A DNA stretch of 9,731 bases from Chloroflexi bacterium RBG_16_64_32 (GTDB lineage: Bacteria; Chloroflexota; Dehalococcoidia; SM23-28-2; RBG-16-64-32). The position numbers and the translations under genes are program-made. Location of the stretch: NCBI GenBank assembly GCA_001795235.1, contig MGNZ01000111.1, forward strand, positions 1 through 9,731. The letters are read 5' to 3'. This document shows, piece after piece, positions 1-6,590 of this stretch. A model generated the notes under the pieces. It had not been told where the DNA came from. It did not search any database and worked only from the letters and a program-made list of their open reading frames with translations. How positions within the stretch are numbered: the stretch's first letter is position 1; each line of letters starts with the position of its first letter.

Positions 1-254
1 CGGTCCAGCTGCGCGGCCACCCAAAGACCGAACAGGGCGACCGCGGTGCCGGCCACCACGTCCAGAATGAAGTGGTTGCCGGTGACGCCAACCGCCGGCG
101 CCATGGCGATGGGCATGACGACGGCAAAGGCCCTCATCGCCCGGTTCTTGGTGGCGCAGATGATGGCGACGACGATCAGGGCAAGATCCCAGAATCCGCT
201 CTTCCAGATCATCGCGGTTGTGCGGGTAACAGCGGGCGCTAGACGATCGACCAC
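1..254 (-). CDS. PAP2-superfamily membrane protein, partial (3' end outside window)
   Basis: The minus-strand frame reads ...AVGVTGNHFILDVVAGTAVALFG..., running off the left edge. The TGNHFILDVVAG segment matches the last catalytic motif of PAP2/AUR1-like phosphatases (His and Asp of the NHxxxD pattern) and is flanked by hydrophobic stretches that look like membrane helices. In this family a PSLH motif should lie about 45 residues earlier. Here that place reads MIWKSGFWDLAL, with no PSxxH, and an in-frame TAG lies shortly upstream, at 285-287. The protein therefore appears to lack the N-terminal half and the first catalytic motifs. A GTG start at 254 is chosen because AAGGGG (265-270) lies 10 bases upstream and a promoter-like pair lies beyond it; ATG at 212 is the alternative. 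It could be a decayed remnant, a reduced paralogue, or a frameshift product. The family call is fairly sure; start and functionality are not. Confidence 0.6.
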   Translation of the reverse strand, partial: MVDRLAPAVTRTTAMIWKSGFWDLALIVVAIICATKNRAMRAFAVVMPIAMAPAVGVTGNHFILDVVAGTAVALFGLWVAAQLD

Positions 255-281
255 AGCAGAACGTCCCCTTCTAGCGACCCC

Positions 282-311
282 ATTCTAGACGCAGCAGGCG
301 AGCAGTTTCAA
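282..311 (-). promoter_or_regulatory. Predicted sigma-70 type promoter for the PAP2-like gene
   Basis: On the minus strand TTGAAA (311-306) and TAGAAT (287-282) are separated by 18 bases, matching 5 of 6 -10 consensus positions. A start near 275 would leave a short leader before the GTG at 254. It lies back to back with the pepA promoter, whose -35 box begins only 14 bases away, so the two may compete or share a regulator. Confidence 0.5.
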
Positions 312-324
312 GACTGGTTCGATT

Positions 325-353
325 TTGACCGTGACTACGTCCCTGGATATGAT
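325..353 (+). promoter_or_regulatory. Predicted sigma-70 type promoter of the pepA operon
   Basis: TTGACC (325-330) and TATGAT (348-353) are separated by exactly 17 bases, 5 of 6 consensus matches in each box. The predicted transcript start near 360 gives a leader of only about 24 bases, which contains the AAGGGG ribosome site at 371-376. Confidence 0.7.
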
Positions 354-383
354 GCAGATGCTCATTCAGAAAGGGGTCATCTC

Positions 384-1916
384 GTGGAGATCAAGGTCGA
401 GAAGGGCGATCTGGCCCGGCACCCAGCTAAGGCCGTCATCGTCAATCTGTTCGAAGGGGTGGGCAAACCCGGGGGCGGTACGGGCGCCGTGGACCGGGCG
501 CTGGACGGCGCGATAGGCCAGCTCATCGCCGATGGCGAGATCAAGGGGAAGAAGAATGAGCTCACGCTGATCCACACCCTGGGCAAGCTGCCAACGCCTC
601 GCGTTCTCGTCGCCGGTCTCGGCAAACAGACGCAGTTCAGCCTGGACACCGTCCGCGACATCACCGGCACAGCCCTTCGCCGCCTTCGCGGCGCCGCCGC
701 CACCACCGTGGCCACCATCGTCCACGGCGCCGGGATCGCCGGCCTGGAAGCGGAGGCATGCGCCCAGGCCATCGCCGAAGGGGCGATGATGGGGCTGTAC
801 CGTTTCGACCGTCTAAAAAAGCCGGAAGAGGACCAGAAGCGGATCGATTCCGTGACGCTGGTAGAGTCAGACGAATCCAAGCTGGAGGCTCTGAAGCGGG
901 GCGTGGAGCGTGGGCGCATCCTGGGCGCGGCGGCCAATCACGCCCGCGACATGGCCAACGAGCCCTCCAACCTGTTTACGCCTGCGATCATGGCGGAGCG
1001 GGCACAGGCCCTGGCCAAGGACGCCGGGCTGGCGTGCCAGGTGCTGGACCGCGAGGAGATGGAGAAGCTGGGCATGGGCGCCCTTCTGGGCGTGGCCGCG
1101 GGATCCGCTCAGCCGCCCAAGTTCATCATCTTGCGCCACCGGGGCAACGAGCGCAACAAGGGCACAATCGGCCTGCTGGGAAAGGGGATCACGTTCGATT
1201 CCGGCGGCATCTCGATCAAGCCGTCGGCCGGCATGGAGCGGATGAAGGGCGATATGTCGGGCGGGGCCGCCGTTATCTCCGCGATGTGGGCCCTGAGCAA
1301 ACTTGAGGCGCCGGTGAACGTGACGGCCCTGATCCCCGCCTGCGAGAACATGCCTTCGGGCACCGCCACCAAGCCCGGCGACGTATTGCGGGCGATGAAC
1401 GGCAAGACTATCGAGGTCATAAACACGGACGCCGAGGGCCGCCTCATCCTGGCCGACGCCATCTGCTACGCCCGCAACGAGAACCTTTCGCCCCTGATCG
1501 ACGTTGCCACGCTGACAGGATCGATGCAGATCGCTCTGGGCCCGGCGGCGACCGGGTTCACGGCCACGGACGATGCCCTGGCCGAGGCGTTGGTCAAGGC
1601 GGGGCAGGCAGCCGGCGAGCGGATGTGGCGCTTCCCCCTCATCGACGAGTACCGAACGTCACTCAAGAGCACCGTGGCCGACATCAAGAACACGGGCAAC
1701 CGCTACGGCGGGGCGATAAGCGCCGCCAAGTTCCTCCACTTCTTCGCGGAGGACACGCCGTGGGTGCACATCGACATGGCGCCCACGGACAGCGTGGACA
1801 AGGACAAGGGCGCTTTCGTGAAGGGCGCTACCGGCATCCCTACGCGCACGCTGGTGCACCTGGTGCTGGCGCTGGCGGGGAAGGGAGCTGACTCGCCAGG
1901 ATTTCGGGGCAACTGA
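384..1916 (+). CDS. pepA: Leucyl aminopeptidase (M17 family, PepA)
   Basis: A cytosolic two-metal aminopeptidase that removes N-terminal residues from peptides in protein turnover. The 510-residue length is close to E. coli PepA. Residues 1 to about 165 form the N-terminal macrodomain-like part, and about 175-500 the catalytic domain. The key residues are all present: K267 and D272 in GKGITFDSGG, K279 in ISIKPS, D290 in MKGDMSGG, and D349, E351 and R353 in NTDAEGRL. All seven are displaced by three from E. coli PepA numbering as I recall it, so the active site should be intact. The start is GTG at 384 with AAGGGG (371-376) seven bases upstream. It is first in an operon with the metallo-hydrolase, which starts one base after its stop. 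Some PepA proteins also bind DNA; nothing here tests that. Confidence 0.95.
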   Translation: MEIKVEKGDLARHPAKAVIVNLFEGVGKPGGGTGAVDRALDGAIGQLIADGEIKGKKNELTLIHTLGKLPTPRVLVAGLGKQTQFSLDTVRDITGTALRRLRGAAATTVATIVHGAGIAGLEAEACAQAIAEGAMMGLYRFDRLKKPEEDQKRIDSVTLVESDESKLEALKRGVERGRILGAAANHARDMANEPSNLFTPAIMAERAQALAKDAGLACQVLDREEMEKLGMGALLGVAAGSAQPPKFIILRHRGNERNKGTIGLLGKGITFDSGGISIKPSAGMERMKGDMSGGAAVISAMWALSKLEAPVNVTALIPACENMPSGTATKPGDVLRAMNGKTIEVINTDAEGRLILADAICYARNENLSPLIDVATLTGSMQIALGPAATGFTATDDALAEALVKAGQAAGERMWRFPLIDEYRTSLKSTVADIKNTGNRYGGAISAAKFLHFFAEDTPWVHIDMAPTDSVDKDKGAFVKGATGIPTRTLVHLVLALAGKGADSPGFRGN

Positions 1917-1917
1917 C

Positions 1918-2901
1918 ATGTCTACCATCCCCCTTGAGCCTGTAGACGGCGTCACCATCACCACCCTGGTGGACAACGCCGCCGACATGCTCCTACCGGA
2001 CCAGGGGCCGGCCAAGCGGCCCGGCCTGGGAGCGGCGGGGGCGCCGCGCCTGGCCGCCGCGTTCCTGGAGGGCGGCGAGACGCTGGACGCGCCTCTGGCC
2101 GAGCACGGCTTCTCAGCCCTCATCACGGTCCAGAAGGAAGGCAATGAGCACCGCGTCCTCTTCGACGCGGGCCTGACGCCGGACGGCCTGATCGACAACA
2201 TGCGGCGGCTGAGCCTGTCGCCCAAGGATCTGGAGGCGATCGTCCTCAGCCACGGCCACTTCGACCACACCACCGGGCTGGATGGCCTGGTGCGAGCGCT
2301 GGGCCGTCCCAACCTGCCGGTGATCATCCACCCGGAGTTCTGGAACCGGCGCCGCATTCTGATCCCCGGCCGCGAGCCGTTCGAGCTGTTCTCGACCAGC
2401 AGAACCGCACTTCGGGGCGCCGGCTTCGAGATCGTCGAGGAGGCGCAGCCCTCATTCCTGCTGGACGGCTCGCTTCTGGTCACGGGAGAAGTGGACCGCA
2501 CCACGGAGTTTGAGCGGGGCTTCCCCATCCACCAGGCCTATCGCGACGGAGAGTGGCAGCCGGACCCGCTCATCCTGGACGACCAGGCGGTGGTGCTCAA
2601 CGTGCGCGAGAGGGGGCTGGTGGTGATGACCGGTTGCGGTCACGCCGGCGTTGTCAACATTTTGCGCTACGCCCGGAAGCTCACCGGCGTGGACCGGGTG
2701 TACGCAGTGATCGGCGGGTTCCACCTCAACGGCCCGCTGTTCGAGCCGATCATACCGGCCACCTGCGAGGCGATCGCGGAGCTGGCGCTGGAGGTAATCG
2801 TCCCCGCCCACTGCACCGGCTGGCGAGCCGTTCACGCCCTGGCCGCGCGGTTCCCGGACGCCTTCATCCAGAACACCGTCGGCACCCGCTACGAGCTGTA
2901 G
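1918..2901 (+). CDS. Metallo-beta-lactamase fold hydrolase, COG1237 (MJ0301/DHPP-synthase-like)
   Basis: This 327-residue protein has the metallo-beta-lactamase signature SHGHFDHTTGL, with H112, H114, D116 and H117. It also has TGCGHAG (H242), GGFHLNG (H269) and PAHCTGW (H298). The order of these motifs, and the C-terminal IQNTVGTRYEL, fit the COG1237 group. An archaeal member of that group is named 7,8-dihydropterin-6-yl-methyl-4-(beta-D-ribofuranosyl)aminobenzene 5'-phosphate synthase. That name is often transferred to bacterial relatives without evidence, so the substrate here is unknown. No signal peptide is seen, so it is probably cytosolic. ATG at 1918 follows the pepA stop after one base, with only a weak ribosome site, which suggests translational coupling. 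Metal binding is likely because all expected ligands are present. Confidence 0.85.
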   Translation: MSTIPLEPVDGVTITTLVDNAADMLLPDQGPAKRPGLGAAGAPRLAAAFLEGGETLDAPLAEHGFSALITVQKEGNEHRVLFDAGLTPDGLIDNMRRLSLSPKDLEAIVLSHGHFDHTTGLDGLVRALGRPNLPVIIHPEFWNRRRILIPGREPFELFSTSRTALRGAGFEIVEEAQPSFLLDGSLLVTGEVDRTTEFERGFPIHQAYRDGEWQPDPLILDDQAVVLNVRERGLVVMTGCGHAGVVNILRYARKLTGVDRVYAVIGGFHLNGPLFEPIIPATCEAIAELALEVIVPAHCTGWRAVHALAARFPDAFIQNTVGTRYEL

Positions 2902-2923
2902 CGGCGGATGACGCGGGGCTCGT

Positions 2924-2946
2924 CTCCCGTCTGCGATTACGGGGAG
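2924..2946 (+). terminator. Weak hairpin downstream of the pepA operon
   Basis: CTCCCGT (2924-2930) can pair with ACGGGGAG (2939-2946) with one bulged G and an 8-base loop, starting 23 bases after the hydrolase stop. No T-run follows, so it is at best a weak or factor-dependent stop. The rest of 2902-3018 shows nothing recognisable. Confidence 0.3.
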
Positions 2947-3018
2947 CCGCTGACGCGGTTTCTACGGCCGACGGGCGCTCAAAATGATGATGCCCGCCAA
3001 GATTGCTATCCCCCCTCC

Positions 3019-3047
3019 TTGACAGGCGTCGGCAAAGCCTGTACATT
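3019..3047 (+). promoter_or_regulatory. Strong predicted promoter of the TetR-ABC exporter operon
   Basis: A perfect TTGACA (3019-3024) is separated by 17 bases from TACATT (3042-3047). The predicted start is near 3054, just before the operator repeats at 3061-3098, so a bound repressor would sit at the start site or just downstream of it. Confidence 0.75.
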
Positions 3048-3060
3048 TAGGGCGGATATT

Positions 3061-3098
3061 GACTGACTGGTCAGTCGAAGCGACTGACGAGCCCAGTC
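3061..3098 (+). promoter_or_regulatory. Tandem palindromic operator for the TetR-family regulator
   Basis: There are four alternating half-sites: GACTGAC (3061-3067), GTCAGTC (3070-3076), GACTGAC (3082-3088) and CCCAGTC (3092-3098, 5 of 7 matches). The first two form a perfect 7-2-7 palindrome; the last two form a looser one whose centre lies about 21.5 bp, two helical turns, further on. The middle pair also forms a perfect 8-bp inverted repeat (3070-3077 with 3081-3088, loop AAG), so the leader RNA could fold there. The position, right after the promoter and before the regulator gene, is typical of autoregulation. That the adjacent TetR protein binds it is inference. Confidence 0.75.
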
Positions 3099-3104
3099 AA
3101 CGCC

Positions 3105-3110
3105 AAGGAG
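3105..3110 (+). promoter_or_regulatory. Ribosome binding site fixing the tetR-family start
   Basis: AAGGAG lies 8 bases before ATG at 3119. It decides against the upstream in-frame TTG at 3059, which has no ribosome site and whose extra 20 codons would run through the operator repeats. Confidence 0.8.
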
Positions 3111-3118
3111 CCCGCACA

Positions 3119-3730
3119 ATGCCAAACGAATTCACGCTGGAGAACAGGCGCCGCAGCCAGATTATCTCCGCTGCCAGAAAGGTGTTCTCGCGCAAGGGCT
3201 ATGACGCCGCAACCGTGGAGGAGATCGCCGAGACTGCCGGCGTCAGTAAGGGTCTGATCTATCACTACTTCCGAAGTAAGGAAGACGTCCTTGTGGCCAC
3301 AGCCGAGGCCTGGCTGGACGCCTTTAAGGAGGACACGAAGCGGATGACCACGGCGGAGGCCACGGCGAGCAGCAAGCTTCTGGCCGTGCAGCGACTGCAC
3401 ACGGAGCAGACGATCAAAGGATGGGACTTCGTCCTGGTTCAGGTCGAGTTCTGGTCCGAGTTGCTGAGACAGCCGGCCATCGCCCATCACTACGCGCGAA
3501 TGTTTCGGAACGCCCGCTCGCTTCTCGCCGCCACCATTGAGGAAGGCATCGCCGGCGGGGAGTTTCGTCCCGTTCCCGCCAAGGAGGTGGCCTCCCTCAT
3601 GATGGCAATGGTCGACGGGCTGACGCTCCAGCGCATGGCGGACAAGCGCGCCTTCAGCTGGCGAAGCGTCTCCCATGCTATGGATGACCTGCTCTTCAAC
3701 GGCCTGCTGGCACGGGGAAAGGAAGGGTAG
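3119..3730 (+). CDS. TetR/AcrR-family transcriptional regulator
   Basis: This 203-residue protein has a TetR-type N-terminus: helix 1 around IISAARKVFSRKGYDAATV, then the helix-turn-helix at about residues 32-51, TVEEIAETAGVSKGLIYHYF, followed by the usual FRSKEDVL. The rest is a helical ligand-binding and dimerisation domain with no recognisable ligand signature. Family members are usually dimeric repressors released by a small molecule. The tandem palindrome just upstream and the permease gene starting 5 bases after its stop indicate that it controls its own operon, including the exporter. The ligand cannot be predicted from the sequence. Confidence 0.93.
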   Translation: MPNEFTLENRRRSQIISAARKVFSRKGYDAATVEEIAETAGVSKGLIYHYFRSKEDVLVATAEAWLDAFKEDTKRMTTAEATASSKLLAVQRLHTEQTIKGWDFVLVQVEFWSELLRQPAIAHHYARMFRNARSLLAATIEEGIAGGEFRPVPAKEVASLMMAMVDGLTLQRMADKRAFSWRSVSHAMDDLLFNGLLARGKEG

Positions 3731-3735
3731 ATACC

Positions 3736-4851
3736 ATGTCCTTCATTGCCCTAATCATCAAGAACCTTGTCCGCCAGCGTATTCGCACCGGCCTCACGGT
3801 CCTCGGGATCAGCATGGGCATCACCACAGTCGTGGCCCTCGGCGTCGTCACCAGCAGCCTCAAGGAGTCCGCGGGCGAGATCATCCGCCTGGGCCAGGCC
3901 GACTTCATGGTCGCCCAGGAGGGCGCCGCCGATCTCACCTTCAGTCTCGTCGCCGAGGAGGACGCGACCGCCCTCGCCGCCTACCAGGACGTAGCCCGTG
4001 CCGAAGGCGTGCTGTTCCATGTCGTGCACGTCGGCTCCAATCCGTTTTTCTTCCTGGTGGGCCGCGATGCTGCGGACCTGGCTGCCAGCCCTCCATCGTC
4101 TATGGAAGGCCGGCTCCTGGCCCCAGATGCCATCGATGAGGTCATGCTCGGCAGGCGCGCCGCCGATGAACTCGATGCAAAGATAGGCGACACGGTCACG
4201 ATTGACGACATCTCGTTCCGCGTGGTGGGAACCTACCAGACCGGTAGCCTGTGGGAGGACGGCGGCGCCTACGCGCCTCTTACCGCCGTGCAAGAGATGT
4301 CGGCCAAGTCGGGCGTCGTCACTGCCGTGTACATCACTGTCGAACCGGGGGCTGACGCGGCCGCAGTGGCCGATGGCATCGAGGACGACTTCGAGAACCT
4401 GGTAACCATCGCCGACGTGGGGGAGTTCGGCAAGGTCGACCAGGGCGTCGAGTTCATGGACGCCGCGAACATCGCCATCTCCGTTCTGGCCGTCGGCATC
4501 GGCGCCATCGGCGTGATGAACACGATGATCATGTCTGTCCTCGAGCGGACACGGGAGATCGGCATCCTGCGCGCGGTTGGCTGGAGCGGGCGCAGGATCC
4601 TACGAATGATCATCGGCGAATCGCTGCTCCTGTGCGTGATCGCAGCCGCCGTCGGCACAGCGCTGGGCGTGCTCGCCACCAGGGCGGTCCTGCTCATCGA
4701 CATGGTCAGTAACCTGATGGAGCCGCAGTACACTCCGGACATCTTCATCCGGGGGCTCATCGTGGCAGTGGTAGTGGCCCTCCTGGGCGCCATCTACCCG
4801 GCGGTGCGTGCCGTGCGCCTGACTCCCATGGAGGCTCTGCGCTATGAATAA
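3736..4851 (+). CDS. ABC transporter permease, MacB/FtsX (LolC-like) family
   Basis: This 371-residue protein has the four-helix FtsX/MacB layout. TM1 lies at about residues 18-39, a large extracytoplasmic MacB-type domain at about 40-240, and TM2-TM4 at about 244-268, 293-318 and 337-357. The cytoplasmic segment ERTREIGILRAVGWS (270-284) after TM2 and the C-terminal TPMEALRYE are family hallmarks and contact the ATPase. Family members move lipids, lipoproteins, peptides or drugs by mechanotransmission rather than through a channel. GGAAGGG (3721-3727) lies 8 bases before the ATG. The gene ends by overlapping the ATPase by 8 bases. No membrane-fusion or outer-membrane gene is nearby, as expected for a single-membrane cell. 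The cargo is unknown. Confidence 0.9.
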   Translation: MSFIALIIKNLVRQRIRTGLTVLGISMGITTVVALGVVTSSLKESAGEIIRLGQADFMVAQEGAADLTFSLVAEEDATALAAYQDVARAEGVLFHVVHVGSNPFFFLVGRDAADLAASPPSSMEGRLLAPDAIDEVMLGRRAADELDAKIGDTVTIDDISFRVVGTYQTGSLWEDGGAYAPLTAVQEMSAKSGVVTAVYITVEPGADAAAVADGIEDDFENLVTIADVGEFGKVDQGVEFMDAANIAISVLAVGIGAIGVMNTMIMSVLERTREIGILRAVGWSGRRILRMIIGESLLLCVIAAAVGTALGVLATRAVLLIDMVSNLMEPQYTPDIFIRGLIVAVVVALLGAIYPAVRAVRLTPMEALRYE

Positions 4852-5548
4852 TCATCGACCCGCCGTTGAGATCCGTGGTGTCGTCAAGACCTTCGAGGGC
4901 GGCCTCATTCGCGCGCTGGATGACGCCGAGCTAACGGTTGCGGCCGGTGAGTTCGTCGCCGTTGTCGGGCCGTCCGGTTGTGGCAAGTCAACGCTCCTCC
5001 ACCTCATCGCCGCCTTGGACCGCTCGGACGCGGGCACAATCAGAGTCAACGGGCGTGATCTGGCTCAGGAACGCAACCTTCCCCGTTACCGGGCGCGGGA
5101 GGTCGGGCTCGTCTTCCAGCTAGACAACCTGTTGCCCACACTCAGCGCCAGGGAGAATGTCCAGGTGCCGATGTTCGAGCTGGGCTTTTCAGCCGCGGAG
5201 CGTGGCGAGCGGGCGCGCGAGCTACTCAAGCAGGTCGGTCTCAGTCACAGGCAGAAAAACCTGCCCACCCAGCTCTCCGGAGGAGAGCGCCAGCGGGTAG
5301 CGATAGCGCGCGCTCTGGCGAACGACCCGGCGATCCTGCTGGCCGACGAGCCCACGGGGCGACTGGACTCCCAGTCCGGCCGTATGGTGCTCGATCTGAT
5401 ACAGGAACTCCGCCAGCGCCGCGGCCTTACGGTAGTGCTGGTGACTCACGAGAATGACGTCGCCGCACGAGCCGACCGCATCGTACGGATGCTGGACGGC
5501 CGCATCGTGGGCGAAGAGATTCCAGCCGAACGCCGAGTGGCCTCCTAG
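4844..5548 (+). CDS. ABC transporter ATP-binding protein (LolD/MacB type)
   Basis: This 234-residue ATPase is the partner of the preceding permease. It shows Walker A GPSGCGKST (residues 42-50, K48), Q-loop Q92, signature LSGGERQ (144-150), Walker B ILLADEP (164-170, catalytic E169), a D-loop TGRLD in place of the more usual TGNLD or TGALD, and the switch histidine H202. The length and motif wording are those of the LolD/MacB/FtsE branch. ATG at 4844 overlaps the permease stop by 8 bases, and GGAGG (4830-4834) lies 9 bases upstream inside the permease gene, so the two are probably translated together in fixed proportion. It is the last gene of the TetR cassette. Confidence 0.95.
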   Translation: MNNHRPAVEIRGVVKTFEGGLIRALDDAELTVAAGEFVAVVGPSGCGKSTLLHLIAALDRSDAGTIRVNGRDLAQERNLPRYRAREVGLVFQLDNLLPTLSARENVQVPMFELGFSAAERGERARELLKQVGLSHRQKNLPTQLSGGERQRVAIARALANDPAILLADEPTGRLDSQSGRMVLDLIQELRQRRGLTVVLVTHENDVAARADRIVRMLDGRIVGEEIPAERRVAS

Positions 5549-5593
5549 GAGCCCGTCCGTTTAGTCGCGTACGATGCGGGTGGCCCGAAAGGC

Positions 5594-5621
5594 CGAAGGC
5601 CAGGCTTAAGCCTGGCCTTCG
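5594..5621. terminator. Perfect 28-bp palindrome between convergent operons, probable bidirectional terminator hairpin
   Basis: CGAAGGCCAGGC (5594-5605) pairs perfectly with GCCTGGCCTTCG (5610-5621) around a TTAA loop, a 12-bp stem 45 bases past the ATPase stop. It lies between the exporter operon (plus) and the CoA operon (minus), which converge. No T-run follows on either strand, so it may work with a termination factor or as an RNA-end stabiliser. A smaller GGCC hairpin (5582-5594) abuts it. The remainder of the 213-base gap holds only a short hairpin at 5666-5681. Confidence 0.6.
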
Positions 5622-5761
5622 CAGTTAAGTAGACAGCCTCCTAGCAGCGCCCTCTTCGGCGTGCCTGGCACGCGGGTGCCACACTTCCGCCGTAGGGTCT
5701 GGCAGAGCCATGGCTGTCCTCCCCCACCGGTGCCGCGGGCCACAGCCAGCGAGGGCGAGGG

Positions 5762-6577
5762 CTACTCCTTGCAGGCGACGACGAGCAGCCAGTTGCGGGG
5801 CGAGGTCTCCAGGCCCAGCTCCTGGAAAGCGCCCCGGGCGCCGTGCTTGAGTGCTTCGCTGGCCGGCCCGAAGGGCACGCCGGGCATCGCGCCTTCGATG
5901 AAGAGGGAGTACTGGCTGATGTCCTCGAATCCCTTGAGGGTCATTGGCACGGGCACGATCTCGTTCTCGCGCACCCGAAAACCGTTGCCCTCGAGGAGGG
6001 CGACGTAATCGTCGCGGCTCAGGGGCTGGCGGGCGAGGGCCCGCATGGCCTTGTCCGGCGCCAGACCGTGCTGTTCGCGGAGGAAGCGCAGCGCCTTCAT
6101 CATCCAGCGGCGATAGAACTGAAGCGATTCCGGCGGCTCCGCTCCCTGGAAGAACGAGGTGTTGAACGAGAACGTCCCGCCCTCCCGCAGGCCGCCGTAC
6201 ACCTGCTGGACGACGGCCGCCTTCTCCTTCACCAGGTGGATGGCGTTGCAGAAGAACACCGCGTCCACCGGCTTTCGCACAAGCTGCGAGAAACGCTCGG
6301 CGCCACCCTGGACGAAGCGTACGACGGCGTCGCTGAGGTTCTCGAGGTTACGGCGAGCGACCTCTATGGCGGATTGAGAGGGCTCCACCGCGATCACCTC
6401 CGCGTTTTCACCGCAAGCCACCTCAGACACGAGCAAGCGAGTGACGGCGCCCGTGCCGGCGCCAAGATCCACCACTCGCTGGCCCGGCCGCAGCCGGGCC
6501 AGGGCAACCAGACGCCGGTTGACCTCCTGGTAGAACGGGTTCTGAGAGAAGCTCTCCAGAGTGAAGTTGTCGGTCAT
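5762..6577 (-). CDS. Class I SAM-dependent methyltransferase
   Basis: A 271-residue protein. SAM-binding motif I VVDLGAGTG lies at residues 35-43, the acidic residue closing strand 2 (E65 in VIAVEPS) binds the ribose in this fold, and FFCNAIHLVKE (108-118) is at the usual motif near the active site. An N-terminal segment, SQNPFYQEVNRRLV, precedes the fold, and the C-terminal 130 residues probably form the substrate lid. The substrate is unknown; the look is of the UbiE/Methyltransf_11-25 group. ATG at 6577 is chosen over an earlier in-frame start at 6664 because a strong AAGGAGGT lies just upstream and the longer form would overlap the previous gene by 77 bases. It is the last gene of the coaX operon. 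Confidence 0.88.
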   Translation of the reverse strand: MTDNFTLESFSQNPFYQEVNRRLVALARLRPGQRVVDLGAGTGAVTRLLVSEVACGENAEVIAVEPSQSAIEVARRNLENLSDAVVRFVQGGAERFSQLVRKPVDAVFFCNAIHLVKEKAAVVQQVYGGLREGGTFSFNTSFFQGAEPPESLQFYRRWMMKALRFLREQHGLAPDKAMRALARQPLSRDDYVALLEGNGFRVRENEIVPVPMTLKGFEDISQYSLFIEGAMPGVPFGPASEALKHGARGAFQELGLETSPRNWLLVVACKE

Positions 6578-6581
6578 CTTG

Positions 6582-6590
6582 ACCTCCTTA
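6582..6590 (-). promoter_or_regulatory. Ribosome site of the methyltransferase overlapping the upstream stop codon
   Basis: On the minus strand TAAGGAGGT (6590-6582) contains both the TAA stop of the crotonase gene and a near-perfect Shine-Dalgarno sequence, followed by CAAG and the ATG. Ribosomes ending on the crotonase gene would be positioned to reinitiate, which supports coupled translation and the start at 6577. Confidence 0.75.

Noticed and set aside
46..288. Plus-strand open frame of 80 codons at the left edge
   Set aside because: It lies opposite the PAP2-like frame, which has recognisable motifs; the plus-strand translation is low-complexity and Met/Ala/Thr-rich.
1659..2528. 289-codon minus-strand frame across the pepA/hydrolase junction
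   Set aside because: Arg/Ser/Pro-rich antisense translation spanning two well-supported genes.
3059..3118. Upstream TTG start that would lengthen the TetR-family protein by 20 residues
   Set aside because: The added codons run through the palindromic operator and start only a few bases after the predicted transcript start; AAGGAG before ATG 3119 is far better.
3675..4139. 154-codon plus-strand frame overlapping the TetR/permease junction
   Set aside because: Shifted-frame shadow rich in Arg/Pro/His/Gly; the TetR and permease frames explain the region.
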